Shown: one piece after another, positions 52,222 to 61,589 of the stretch
How the letters are laid out: every line of letters starts with the position of its first letter
Position numbering within the stretch: the stretch's first letter is position 1
Assembly (NCBI GenBank): GCA_040755415.1
Contig: JBFMAZ010000013.1
Span: 1 to 64,000, forward strand
DNA length: 64,000 nt
Reading direction: 5' to 3'
From: QYQD01 sp040755415
GTDB lineage: Bacteria; Desulfobacterota; QYQD01
The notes under the pieces: model-generated
Databases searched by the model: none
The model's input: only the letters and a program-made list of their open reading frames with translations
What the model was told of the DNA's origin: nothing
Program-made: the position numbers and the translations under genes

Positions 52222-53358
52222 ATGGCACTAAACAGGGTTGAAATTGACCTCTCGGCCGTAGGGCATAACTTCAGAGAGGCAAAACGGCTGGTCGAGCCGG
52301 GAACGGCAGTTTTCCCGGTGGTAAAATCAGATGCCTATGGACATGGTCTTATTCCGGTTGCACAGGTCCTTCAAGAGCAGGGCGCCGATGGATTATTCGT
52401 CTCCATAATGGCGGAGGCCGTAACTTTAAGGCAAGCCGGCATCTGGGCTCCTGTTATCCTGCACCTGCCGGAATCAAAGCGGGACGCATTTGAGATTGTT
52501 GAGTTCAATATTTCTCCCGTGGTCTATAACTTTGAGCTTATAGATGCCCTTTCCAGGGAATCCCAAAATAGAGACAGGGTGGTAGGCATTTACATAAAAG
52601 TTGATACGGGCATGGGGCGCCTGGGTGTAAGCATAACTGATTTGCCGGCCATCCTTTCTTACGTTCGTGGAGAGGCCCGCCACGGCGAATCTTCGAAAGG
52701 CATCAAAGTCTTAGGGCTTATGTCCCATCTATCCTGCGCAGATGGTGGTGACCGGGACTACACTTTGATGCAATTAGATCGCTTTAATGAGGCCGTCGAT
52801 ATCGGCAGGCGTTTAGGGTTTGAGCTTCCTCAAAATCATATTGCCAATTCGGCCGGGCTGCTGGCTTACCCGGCGGCATGGATGAACCTGGTACGGCCGG
52901 GTATCATGATCTATGGTGCATATCCCGGTAAGGACATGCAAGGCGTAGCGGCACTAAGGCCGGTCATGACCTTTAAAAGTAAGGTGATCCAGGTTAAAAA
53001 AGTACCGGCAGGCGCCTCGATTAGTTATGGCCGGAGGTATGTTACACCCGAGGCAAAAACCATCGCTGTGGTGCCGGTAGGCTATGATACCGGATACAGC
53101 CGCTCTCTTTCCAACCGGGGAGAGGTATTGGTACGTCAAAAACGGGCGCCCGTGCTGGGCACGGTGTGTATGTGCCTGACCATGATTGATGTGAGCCACA
53201 TTGAAGGCGCAGCCGTAGGTGATGAGGTGGTCATTTTCGGAAGACAGGGGGATCAGGTGATCTCCGTGGATGAGGTGGCGGACCGGGCCGGGACTATCAG
53301 TTATGACCTTCTCTGTGCGGTAGGCAGCCGTAATCCGCGACTTACAGTCAATCCTTGA
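52222..53358 (+). CDS. alr: Alanine racemase
   Basis: PLP enzyme making D-alanine for peptidoglycan. 378 residues with the PLP lysine K35 in VVKSDAYGHG, the catalytic Tyr near residue 268 in SISYGRRY, and MNLVRPGIMIYGAYP. The C-terminal domain reads VLGTVCMCLTMIDVSH. Normal length. Co-directional with argS 48 bp downstream. Confidence 0.97.
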   Translation: MALNRVEIDLSAVGHNFREAKRLVEPGTAVFPVVKSDAYGHGLIPVAQVLQEQGADGLFVSIMAEAVTLRQAGIWAPVILHLPESKRDAFEIVEFNISPVVYNFELIDALSRESQNRDRVVGIYIKVDTGMGRLGVSITDLPAILSYVRGEARHGESSKGIKVLGLMSHLSCADGGDRDYTLMQLDRFNEAVDIGRRLGFELPQNHIANSAGLLAYPAAWMNLVRPGIMIYGAYPGKDMQGVAALRPVMTFKSKVIQVKKVPAGASISYGRRYVTPEAKTIAVVPVGYDTGYSRSLSNRGEVLVRQKRAPVLGTVCMCLTMIDVSHIEGAAVGDEVVIFGRQGDQVISVDEVADRAGTISYDLLCAVGSRNPRLTVNP

Positions 53359-53406
53359 CAACACAGCCAAACGGCTTATAAATTTAAAGACATTAATGGA
53401 TTAGAG

Positions 53407-55071
53407 ATGCGAAAAAAACTACAACTATTAGTTTTAAATAGTATAAAGGCCTTTTTTGACCGGCAGGGAATAGAATATAAAGACGTTCCCGGCTTTCAAC
53501 TTGAAAGGCCCAAAACAGAGGCCCATGGCGATTATTCGTCGAATGTAGCCTTAGTCATGGCCGGTTCTCTCAAAAAGAGCCCGCGTGATGTTGCTCAGGC
53601 GCTGTCTGAAGAGATAGAAAAAAGCGCCAATTTTTTGTCGAAAGTAGAGGTGGCAGGCCCGGGTTTCATTAATTTTTTTGTAAACGATAGCTGCTGGCGG
53701 GAGGCGTTAGCGGAGATTGACCGGGAGCGCAAGAATTATGGGCGATCTAAAATAGGCCAGGGACGAAAAGTACAGGTGGAATTTGTCAGCGCCAACCCTA
53801 CCGGCCCTCTGCACATAGGACATGGGAGGGGGGCAGCCGTAGGAGACAGTCTGGCCAATCTCCTGGATGCAGCCGGATTCCAGGTGGAAAGGGAATATTA
53901 CATAAATGATATCGGCACCCAGATGGAGACCTTAGGGGCCTCCACCTATCTGCGTTACCGGGAGCTTTTAGGGGAGAAGGTTGACTTTCCAGCCAATTAC
54001 TATCAGGGCGATTATATAAAGGATATTGGCCGGGCCATTATTGAGCAGGAAGGCCGGCGTTTTCTAAACGAACCTGCGGAGTCGGCCATACCATATTTTA
54101 CCCGGGAGGCGCAGCGGGTAATTCTGGAGGGCATCAAGAGAGATCTTACGGATTTCAATGTCCTTCACGATCACTGGCTTAGTGAAAAGAGCCTTTTTGA
54201 CACGGGTACAGTAGATAGGGCGATAGAAATACTTAAAGAAAAAGGGATGCTCTATGAAGCAGAGGGGGCGTTATGGTTTAAAGCCACGGCCTTCGGTGAT
54301 GAAAAAGACCGGGTAGTGGTACGCGGGAAGGGGGCTACTACTTACTTTGCCTCAGATATCGCCTATCATCTCAATAAATTTGATAGGGGTTTTGACCTCA
54401 TAATTGATATATGGGGAGCTGATCACCACGGTTATGTCCCGCGGCTTAAAGCCGCGGTTGAGGCCCTTGGCCTGCCCAAAGAAAAAGTACATATCATCCT
54501 GGTGCAGTTAGTAAATCTGATGCGCGGCGGCAGTCCGGTGGCTATGTCCACCCGTGCGGGTGAATTTGTTACGCTGCGCGAGGTTATAGATGAGGTGGGC
54601 AAGGATGCAGCCCGCTTCATATTCCTGACCCGGCGGTCGAACAGTCACCTGGATTTCGATCTCGACCTGGCCAAGAGCCAGAGCCAGGAAAACCCGGTTT
54701 ATTATGTGCAATACGCCCATGCCCGCATATCCAGCGTTTTTGAGATGGCGGCAGAGAAGGATATCGAGCTATGGCCCTTAGCTAAAGTGGATCCATCCCT
54801 TTTGACTGCTCCGGAAGAGCTTCGCTTACTGAAAATGCTTTCTTTTTATCCTGAAGTAATCGAGGATAGCGCCACCACCCTTGAGCCGCACCGCATAGCC
54901 TTTTATCTGGGCGATCTGGCCGCTGCGTTGCATAATTTTTATAATAAGCACCGCATCATCGGTGACAACGAGCCGCTTATGCAGGCCCGATTGGCCATGA
55001 TCCAGGGGGTACGGCAGGTATTGAAAAATGGTCTTAAGACACTGGGTGTCTCGGCGCCGGATAAGATGTAA
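53407..55071 (+). CDS. argS: Arginyl-tRNA synthetase
   Basis: Class-I synthetase of 554 residues. An N-terminal additional domain (GDYSSNVALVMAG) is followed by VEFVSANPTGPLHIGHGRGA (HIGH 136-139) and the REYYINDIGTQ segment. MSTRAGEFV stands in place of KMSKS, as in many ArgRS. The C-terminal anticodon-binding domain has LHNFYNKHRI. Confidence 0.97.
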   Translation: MRKKLQLLVLNSIKAFFDRQGIEYKDVPGFQLERPKTEAHGDYSSNVALVMAGSLKKSPRDVAQALSEEIEKSANFLSKVEVAGPGFINFFVNDSCWREALAEIDRERKNYGRSKIGQGRKVQVEFVSANPTGPLHIGHGRGAAVGDSLANLLDAAGFQVEREYYINDIGTQMETLGASTYLRYRELLGEKVDFPANYYQGDYIKDIGRAIIEQEGRRFLNEPAESAIPYFTREAQRVILEGIKRDLTDFNVLHDHWLSEKSLFDTGTVDRAIEILKEKGMLYEAEGALWFKATAFGDEKDRVVVRGKGATTYFASDIAYHLNKFDRGFDLIIDIWGADHHGYVPRLKAAVEALGLPKEKVHIILVQLVNLMRGGSPVAMSTRAGEFVTLREVIDEVGKDAARFIFLTRRSNSHLDFDLDLAKSQSQENPVYYVQYAHARISSVFEMAAEKDIELWPLAKVDPSLLTAPEELRLLKMLSFYPEVIEDSATTLEPHRIAFYLGDLAAALHNFYNKHRIIGDNEPLMQARLAMIQGVRQVLKNGLKTLGVSAPDKM

Positions 55072-55100
55072 TAAATGACGGCGGTTAACAGGTAGGGAAT

Positions 55101-55751
55101 ATGGCTTCTAAAGGAAAGAAAGACCGGCGTATATACCAATTTGAGATCAGTCGTGGCGGATTAGTAGCCATGGGCATAGCCGCCTTTGGCGTTCTTCTCT
55201 GGATGTTTATCTTTGGCATATGGGTAGGCCGGGATTTATTTAGCAGTGTTAACAAAGAATTTGAAGCTATGACCTTGCCTCCGGCGACGACTCAAGGTGG
55301 ACAGCAACTTGAGGAACATAAACCCCTGCCGCCGGTCACCACTCCACAAGGAGAGGCTCTCTTAGGGCAAGAGATGGGCCAGGGCGGTCAACCTGTGCCA
55401 GGTCCTGAGGAGCCTGGGAACCTTCAAACAGAAGAGGCAACAGGTACTGAAAGTACAACACCTTCTCCGAAGGTATTTTATACCTTACAGGTGGCCTCTC
55501 TTCGCGACGTAGCTAAGGCCGAAGAATTAAAGGCCGTGTGGGAAAAGAAAGGGTACGAGGTCTTTATTGTCAAGGGTGAGATACCACGGGCCGGTGTATG
55601 GTACCGGGTACAGATTGGGCGGTTTGGTACCGTAAGCGACGCCAATAGCGCTGCCAACCGTATAGCAGAGAAGGAAAACACAAAGCTATTCATAACTACG
55701 ATTTCCATTCCGGTTCCCCCTGGCGAGGCTACCAAAGCAGCAAAGGAATAG
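55101..55751 (+). CDS. Single-pass SPOR-domain protein
   Basis: 216 residues: a basic cytoplasmic N-terminus (GKKDRRIYQFEIS), one transmembrane helix (about 18-42, MGIAAFGVLLWMFIFGIWVG), a Pro/Gln-rich periplasmic linker and a C-terminal SPOR domain (YTLQVASLRDVAKAEELKA, VWYRVQIGRFG). SPOR domains bind septal peptidoglycan, so a division-related role is likely. GGTAGGGAAT precedes ATG 55101. Confidence 0.9.
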   Translation: MASKGKKDRRIYQFEISRGGLVAMGIAAFGVLLWMFIFGIWVGRDLFSSVNKEFEAMTLPPATTQGGQQLEEHKPLPPVTTPQGEALLGQEMGQGGQPVPGPEEPGNLQTEEATGTESTTPSPKVFYTLQVASLRDVAKAEELKAVWEKKGYEVFIVKGEIPRAGVWYRVQIGRFGTVSDANSAANRIAEKENTKLFITTISIPVPPGEATKAAKE

Positions 55752-55754
55752 TCG

Positions 55755-56210
55755 ATGATCCGCAAGGCCCGCATATCTGATGTCGCCAATATCCATCAAT
55801 TGCTTAGCACATTTGCCAAACAAGGCGATCTACTGGGTCGATCATTAAGCGAGCTTTACGATAACCTGCGCGATTTTTATGTTTATCAGGATGGCGACCA
55901 TGGGCCGGTCGTAGGTAGCTGCGCTTTGCATATCTGCTGGGAAGACCTTGCAGAGATCAGGTCTCTGGCTGTAGTTGAGGATTTCCAGAGGCGTGGCATA
56001 GGGAGAAGTCTGGTGGAGGCCTGTATCAGCGAGGCCATTACCCTGGGTATTTACAGGATATTTACCCTGACAAACCGGCCGGATTTCTTTATGCGCCTTG
56101 GATTTATAAAGATTGATAAGGCGACCTTGCCGCAAAAGATCTGGAGCGATTGCATAAAATGTTACAAATTCCCCCAGTGTGACGAGGTGGCATTGCTGTT
56201 ACAGGTATGA
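55755..56210 (+). CDS. ArgA-like N-acetyltransferase
   Basis: 151-residue GNAT protein. RKARISDVANIHQLL opens it; the acetyl-CoA loop is VVEDFQRRGIGRSLVEAC, and the FFMRLGF and YKFPQCDEVAL tail is typical of the short stand-alone N-acetylglutamate synthases. argJ lies 3 kb downstream, which supports a role in arginine synthesis. It begins 3 bp after the SPOR gene stop. Confidence 0.85.
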   Translation: MIRKARISDVANIHQLLSTFAKQGDLLGRSLSELYDNLRDFYVYQDGDHGPVVGSCALHICWEDLAEIRSLAVVEDFQRRGIGRSLVEACISEAITLGIYRIFTLTNRPDFFMRLGFIKIDKATLPQKIWSDCIKCYKFPQCDEVALLLQV

Positions 56211-56283
56211 GATGGTGGGGGCACTCAGCAGTCAGCGTGGAGAAATTTGCTGAAAGCTAATAGTTTGGGTATATTAATAAAAA

Positions 56284-56566
56284 ATATGACTTTAGCTTTT
56301 TGAAACAGTTATTAAGTCCGAAGGCTGACTGCTTCGAGATCAGGGCCAAATCCGAAATTCGAATATCGAAATTCGAAGCAAATCCAAATTCCTAATGTCT
56401 CAATGTTCAAAACCGCAGCATGAACAATTCGTTTTGGCAATTCGGATTTTGATCATTTGATATTGTTTCGGGATTCGTGCTTCGGATTTCGAATTTGAAA
56501 TCACGCTGTATCCTGGAATCCAGCGTATTTCGTGGCCCATAGCGTTTCAAAAACCTAAACTGTTAC
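56284..56566. mobile_element. Longer, diverged relative of MITE family A
   Basis: Left end ATATGACTTTAGCTTTTTGA and right end TTTCAAAAACCTAAACTGTT plus AC resemble the family-A ends (TTTAGCTTTTTGAAAC against inverted TTTAGGTTTTTGAAAC). The flanking direct repeat AATAAAAA (56276-56283 and 56567-56574) is 8 bp as in family A. The interior of this 283-bp segment contains a GAATTTCG hairpin (about 56349-56496). It fills most of the gap upstream of secA. Confidence 0.65.
56349..56496. repeat. Hairpin repeat, GAATTTCG family
   Basis: CCGAAATTCGAATATCGAAA at the left and TTCGTGCTTCGGATTTCGAA at the right pair imperfectly. It is nested in the 283-bp element. Confidence 0.65.
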
Positions 56567-56597
56567 AATAAAAATTGATTATTAATTCGGTGTAAAG

Positions 56598-59126
56598 ATG
56601 ATAGGCAGTCTATTAGCCAAGGTATTTGGCACAAAAAATGAGCGGGAAATAAACCGGTTAAGCTCAATGGTCGGTTACATAAACAGCCTTGAGCCCGCGT
56701 TGCGTACTCTGGGCGATGAGGCGCTGCGGGGGAAGACGGCAGAGTTTAAAAACCGCCTGGTAAACGGGGAATCTCTCGATGATCTCTTACCGGAGGCCTT
56801 TGCCGTAGTTCGGGAAGCTGCCCGCCGGGTCCTGGGACAGCGCCATTTTGACGTGCAGATTATGGGCGGCATAATCTTACACCAGGGTAAGATTGCGGAG
56901 ATGAAAACGGGCGAAGGGAAGACCCTGGTAGCTACCTTACCGGTCTATCTCAACGCCCTTATCGGACGCGGCGTACATGTGGTGACCGTGAATGATTATC
57001 TGGCCAGGCGCGACGCCGAATGGATGGGTGGAATTTATAAGTTTCTGGGCCTTTCGGTCGGGGTAATAGTGCACGGGTTGAACGATGCCGAACGCAAGCA
57101 GGCCTATTTTTCGGATATTACTTATGGCACTAACAATGAATTCGGTTTTGACTATCTCCGCGATAACATGAAGTTTAATCTTGACGATTTTGTGCAGCGT
57201 GATTTCTACTACGCCCTGGTGGACGAGGTCGATAGCATCCTTATAGATGAGGCCCGTACTCCTCTTATCATCTCCGGACCGGCGGAAGAGTCCACAGAAC
57301 TTTATTATCGTGTAGATAAGATTATCCCAAAGCTCCGGGCAGAACAGGACTACGTGGTGGAGGAAAAAACCCGCACCGTGGTCCTGACCGAGGAGGGTGT
57401 AACCAGGGCAGAAAAATTGCTCAAGACAGACAATCTCTATGATCCTAAAAACATAGAGACATTGCACCATGTGAACCAGGCCCTTAGGGCCCATACCCTT
57501 TTTAAGAAAGATGTTGATTATATAGTCAAAGATGGCGAAGTTATCATCGTGGATGAGTTTACAGGCCGGCTCATGCCTGGTCGTCGTTACAGTGAAGGGC
57601 TGCATCAGGCCCTGGAAGCCAAGGAAGAAGTTAAAATTGAAAGCGAGAACCAGACCCTGGCCTCCATTACCTTCCAGAATTATTTCCGCATGTATGAGAA
57701 ACTGGCCGGCATGACCGGTACGGCGGATACGGAAGCGGTGGAGTTTCAAAAGATCTATAATCTTGAGGTAGTCGTTATCCCCACCAATATGCCTATGATC
57801 CGTACCGATTATCCGGATGTCATCTACAAGACAGAGAATGAAAAATTCAAGGCTGTCACACGGGAAATAAAGGAACTTCATGCCAAGGGGCAGCCGGTTC
57901 TGGTAGGCACTATATCTATCGAGAAGTCGGAGCGCTTGAGCAGCCTCTTACGCAAGGAAGGCATCAGGCATTCCGTGCTCAATGCCAAACACCATGAAAA
58001 GGAGGCGGAGATCGTGGCCCAGGCCGGCCAGAGAGGGGCCGTGACCATCTCCACGAACATGGCTGGCCGGGGTACGGACATTGTCCTCGGCGAGGGTGTG
58101 TCTGAGTTGGGCGGGTTGCATATTGTGGGCACGGAGAGACACGAGGCCAGGCGCATTGATAATCAGCTGCGTGGCCGGGCCGGACGTCAGGGCGACCTGG
58201 GGTCTTCGCGGTTTTATCTCTCTTTAGAAGATGATCTGTTGCGCATATTCGGTTCAGAACGTATCTCCTCTATCATGGAAAAACTGGGTATGGAAGAGGA
58301 TCAGCCCATTGAACACACCCTGGTTTCTAAGGCCATTGAAAATGCGCAAAAGAGGGTAGAGGCGCAGAATTTCGAGATCAGAAAACGCCTCCTGGAATAT
58401 GACGACGTTATGAACCAGCAAAGGGGGGTTATATACAGGCAGCGGCGCGAGATTTTGGGCAGCGATAACTTGCAGGAATATACTGGAGAAATGATAGAAG
58501 ATATTGTTTCGGCTATGGCGGATGCCGTGGTGGATGAAAAGAGTCTGCCGGAAGAATGGGACTTAAAGGAATTAGCAGATCGGTGTTACAGCCAGTTTTC
58601 GATTCACTTATCCTTTACCCCTGAAGAAGTCCGTAATTTAAACCGGAACAGTCTGGAAGAGCTGGTGCTGGCCAGGTTGAAAGAGGCGTATGCGGCCAAG
58701 GAAGGAGAGTTCGGTTCAGAAACACTCCGCTCCCTGGAGCGCTTTATCACCTTACAGACCGTAGATAGTCTCTGGAAGGATCACCTGCTCAACATGGATC
58801 ATCTGAAAGAGGGGATAGGACTCCGTGGTTACGGACAGAAAGACCCCCTACAGGAATATAAGAAAGAAGGGTACGAGATGTTTATGGCCATGGTGGAACG
58901 CATAAAAGAAGAGACGGTTTCTACCCTCTTCCGCGTTCAGTTGGCCAGGGAGGCGGATTTAGAGACTTATCAGCGTCCCAAAAGGCAGGGGTTATCTTTA
59001 ACCCGTGGCGACGAAAACGAAGGAGAAAAAGAACCCGTACGGCGGCAGACCGAGAAAATCGGGCGTAATCAACCCTGCCCGTGCGGCAGCGGCAAGAAAT
59101 ACAAGAAGTGCTGTGGAAGAAAATAA
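56598..59126 (+). CDS. secA: Preprotein translocase ATPase SecA
   Basis: Motor of Sec export, 842 residues. Walker A MKTGEGKT (102-109), DEVDSILIDEARTPL, GMTGTADTEA, TNMAGRGTDIVLG and the arginine fingers in GRAGRQGD are all present. The C-terminal SEC-C zinc motif CPCGSGKKYKKCC binds SecB or ribosomes in other species. ATG 56598 gives the standard N-terminus. Overlaps argJ by 14 bp. Confidence 0.98.
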   Translation: MIGSLLAKVFGTKNEREINRLSSMVGYINSLEPALRTLGDEALRGKTAEFKNRLVNGESLDDLLPEAFAVVREAARRVLGQRHFDVQIMGGIILHQGKIAEMKTGEGKTLVATLPVYLNALIGRGVHVVTVNDYLARRDAEWMGGIYKFLGLSVGVIVHGLNDAERKQAYFSDITYGTNNEFGFDYLRDNMKFNLDDFVQRDFYYALVDEVDSILIDEARTPLIISGPAEESTELYYRVDKIIPKLRAEQDYVVEEKTRTVVLTEEGVTRAEKLLKTDNLYDPKNIETLHHVNQALRAHTLFKKDVDYIVKDGEVIIVDEFTGRLMPGRRYSEGLHQALEAKEEVKIESENQTLASITFQNYFRMYEKLAGMTGTADTEAVEFQKIYNLEVVVIPTNMPMIRTDYPDVIYKTENEKFKAVTREIKELHAKGQPVLVGTISIEKSERLSSLLRKEGIRHSVLNAKHHEKEAEIVAQAGQRGAVTISTNMAGRGTDIVLGEGVSELGGLHIVGTERHEARRIDNQLRGRAGRQGDLGSSRFYLSLEDDLLRIFGSERISSIMEKLGMEEDQPIEHTLVSKAIENAQKRVEAQNFEIRKRLLEYDDVMNQQRGVIYRQRREILGSDNLQEYTGEMIEDIVSAMADAVVDEKSLPEEWDLKELADRCYSQFSIHLSFTPEEVRNLNRNSLEELVLARLKEAYAAKEGEFGSETLRSLERFITLQTVDSLWKDHLLNMDHLKEGIGLRGYGQKDPLQEYKKEGYEMFMAMVERIKEETVSTLFRVQLAREADLETYQRPKRQGLSLTRGDENEGEKEPVRRQTEKIGRNQPCPCGSGKKYKKCCGRK

Positions 59127-60312
59127 CCTGCAGATAAAAGGCTTTTTATTTTCAGCTACCGAGGCCTCCATCAAAAAGCCGGGGCGTTTAGACGTAGGGC
59201 TTATTTATGCGGATAAGCCGGCTGTAGCGGCGGGCGTATTTACCAGAAATCGCGTCAAGGCTGCACCAGTTATTGTAAGCCGGGAGCGCCTGCGTCGGGG
59301 AACGGCTCAGGCCATCCTTGTAAACAGCGGTAATGCTAACGCCTGTACCGGAGAGCAAGGGCTGAAGGATGCCCGGGAGTCAGCGCGGGTTCTGGCCAAA
59401 CATTTGAAGATAAAAGAAGGCCTGGCGCTGGTGGCCTCGACCGGCGTCATTGGTCAGTTTCTGCCGATGGAGAGGATTAAGGAGGCCGTTCCCCCCCTGG
59501 TACAGTCCCTTTCGCCGAACCGACTGGCTGAGGTCAGCCGGGCTATCCTGACCACAGATAAGGTAAGCAAGACAGCCTTTCGCGAAGGTAATATCGGTGG
59601 CGTTCCCGTCCGTGTGGTAGCTATAGCCAAGGGGGCAGGAATGATTATGCCGCAGATGGCTACCATGCTCTGTTTTGTCATGACCGACGCCACTATAAAG
59701 GCTGATGCCCTGAGGGCATCTTTGCGTCGTGCGGTTTCGCTGTCTTTTAACCGGATCACGGTAGATGGAGATATGAGCACTAACGATTCGGTGATAATCC
59801 TGGCCAGTGGCGAAGCTAATAATAAGTGCATAAATATTGATGATTCTGCAGGCCGAAGCGTTTTTGAAAGGCTGCTGGGCGAGCTTCTTATGGACCTGGC
59901 CAGGATGATCGTACGGGATGGGGAGGGAGCCACGAAGCTGGTGGAGGTTCGGGTCACTGGCGCCGGCACGGTTGGCGAGGCCCGTAAGGCCGCTTACGCC
60001 GTGGCTAATTCCAGCCTGGTGAAGACAGCGCTGTTTGGGGAAGATGCTAACTGGGGGCGAATTATGGCCGCCCTGGGAAGGTCCGGGGTTCCCCTCGATC
60101 CGGGACGGGTGAGTATTGCCATAAATACGTTCCCCCTGGTCAAAAACGGCCTGGGTTGCGGACCGGCGGCAGAAATGGCGGCTACCGGGGCTATGCGTCA
60201 GGAAGAATTCATCCTACACATAGACCTGGACCGGGGTTCTTCTGATTTTAACGTCTGGACATGCGACCTGTCTGCGGATTATGTACGTATAAATGCCTCA
60301 TATCGCACCTGA
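59113..60312 (+). CDS. argJ: Arginine biosynthesis bifunctional protein ArgJ
   Basis: Ornithine acetyltransferase/N-acetylglutamate synthase. GTG 59113 (14 bp inside the secA 3' end) gives 399 residues. The frame is open further upstream but there it only shadows secA. The self-cleavage nucleophile is the Thr of ITVDGDMSTND. GVFTRNRVKAAPV, VNSGNANACTG and the C-terminal SADYVRINASYRT are typical. Pairs functionally with the acetyltransferase at 55755. Confidence 0.95.
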   Translation: MEENNLQIKGFLFSATEASIKKPGRLDVGLIYADKPAVAAGVFTRNRVKAAPVIVSRERLRRGTAQAILVNSGNANACTGEQGLKDARESARVLAKHLKIKEGLALVASTGVIGQFLPMERIKEAVPPLVQSLSPNRLAEVSRAILTTDKVSKTAFREGNIGGVPVRVVAIAKGAGMIMPQMATMLCFVMTDATIKADALRASLRRAVSLSFNRITVDGDMSTNDSVIILASGEANNKCINIDDSAGRSVFERLLGELLMDLARMIVRDGEGATKLVEVRVTGAGTVGEARKAAYAVANSSLVKTALFGEDANWGRIMAALGRSGVPLDPGRVSIAINTFPLVKNGLGCGPAAEMAATGAMRQEEFILHIDLDRGSSDFNVWTCDLSADYVRINASYRT

Positions 60313-60412
60313 TCAGTATATAATCCCTTTAAAGAACTATTTGATTTTAATTGCAAAGGCGGCATTTTTGTGTTAGAAGACAACGTTTTAAATACACACA
60401 CCCTCTGATTAG

Positions 60413-60475
60413 CCTTGGTGTCCGCTCCGGGCGGGTTTAACGGTGAAATACGGAGGGTGGTGGAACTAACCAAGG
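60413..60475 (+). promoter_or_regulatory. Candidate structured rpsB leader
   Basis: CCTTGGT (60413-60419) pairs with ACCAAGG (60469-60475). Inside, CTCCG (60425-60429) pairs with CGGAG (60451-60455). The structure ends just before the AGGAGCAGGAGG ribosome-binding region of rpsB. Ribosomal-protein leaders often mediate feedback repression; that function here is an inference from position and fold. Confidence 0.5.
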
Positions 60476-60490
60476 AGCAGGAGGAATATT

Positions 60491-61309
60491 ATGACTTATG
60501 TTACCATGAAACAATTATTGGAAGCCGGGGTCCACTTTGGTCACCAGACCAAGCGGTGGAATCCCAAGATGAAACCTTACATTTTCGGCACTAGAAACGG
60601 TATCTATATTATCGACCTGCAAAAGACCGTGCAATTATTCAAGGCTGCTTACGATTTTATTGCGCAGGCGACAAGCGAGGGAAAATCTGTTTTATTTGTG
60701 GGAACGAAGAAACAGGCCCAGGAGTCTATTGTAGAAGAAGCCAAGCGCTGCGGTATGTTTTATGTGAACAATCGCTGGTTGGGAGGTACCTTAACTAATT
60801 TCCAGACTATCCGTAAAAGCATTGACCGCCTGAAGACCCTGGAGGCCATGAAAGAGGATGGAAGCATCCAGCGCTTCACAAAAAAAGAAATCCTTCAAAT
60901 GGAAAAGGAGATCGTTAAGCTGGAGAAATCACTGGGGGGTATCAAAGAAATGGAAAAATTGCCCGGGGCCCTCTTCGTGGTTGATCCCCGGAAGGAGTAT
61001 ATTGCCATAAGCGAGGCCCGGAAGCTGGGTATCCACGTTGTTGCTATTGTTGATACTAATTGTGATCCCGACGGCATTAATTACTTAATACCCGGAAATG
61101 ATGATGCGATAAGGGCTATCAGGCTTCTCACCTCACGAATAGCCGATGCCTGCCTGGAAGGCAAAGGGCGTTTAGAGGAGGCCCTTCAGTCCGAAAGTGA
61201 TAAAGCTGCTGCTGCGCTTGAGACCGAGTCTCCGGCAGAGGCGGGGTTGGAAGGGGATACTGGTCTACAAGAAGAATTGTTACCGGCCTCAGCAGAGGAT
61301 GAAGGTTAA
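60491..61309 (+). CDS. rpsB: 30S ribosomal protein S2
   Basis: 272 residues: TYVTMKQLLEAGVHFGHQTK, RWNPKMKPYIFGTRNGIYII, FVNNRWLGGTLTNFQTI-type FYVNNRWLGGTLTN, and VDPRKEYIAISEARKLGI. An acidic C-terminal tail of about 40 residues (ETESPAEAGLEGD) extends beyond the core. A strong AGGAGG precedes ATG 60491. Confidence 0.98.
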   Translation: MTYVTMKQLLEAGVHFGHQTKRWNPKMKPYIFGTRNGIYIIDLQKTVQLFKAAYDFIAQATSEGKSVLFVGTKKQAQESIVEEAKRCGMFYVNNRWLGGTLTNFQTIRKSIDRLKTLEAMKEDGSIQRFTKKEILQMEKEIVKLEKSLGGIKEMEKLPGALFVVDPRKEYIAISEARKLGIHVVAIVDTNCDPDGINYLIPGNDDAIRAIRLLTSRIADACLEGKGRLEEALQSESDKAAAALETESPAEAGLEGDTGLQEELLPASAEDEG

Positions 61310-61348
61310 CCCTGGCGATGTCAAGTTGAGAAGGAAGCGACAATTGGG

Positions 61349-61510
61349 AAATTCTAAATCCGAAACACGAAACTCGAAACAAATTCAAATGACCAAATGA
61401 GGGCAATGACCAAAACAAAAGATCGAAGAAGTTGCTGATAGACGTTTCAAACATTCGATATTTGAATTTCGGATTTGTTTCGGATTTCGGATTTCGATAT
61501 TCGGATTTAG
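61349..61510. repeat. Hairpin repeat, close relative of 1802-1964
   Basis: Carries CACGAAACTCGAAACAAATT, CAAATGACCAAATGAGGGCA, ACATTCGATATTTGAATTTC and TTTCGATATTCGGATTTA in the same order as 1802-1964. It fills the rpsB-tsf gap. Its hairpin must be transcribed if rpsB and tsf form one operon. Confidence 0.7.
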
Positions 61511-61589
61511 GTGCAGTTTTGCCACTCTGTGCGCTTCGTGGTTAATCTTTTGATAATAATATCTCAGTTGTTAAGGGGGAAGAACATAA

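Noticed and set aside
56937..57881. 314-residue minus-strand ORF opposite secA
   Set aside because: It is a shadow of secA codon bias; secA is unambiguous on the plus strand.
59005..59112. Upstream extension of argJ
   Set aside because: The added residues are Lys/Arg-rich antisense-frame translation of the secA C-terminus. GTG 59113 gives the normal ArgJ N-terminus.
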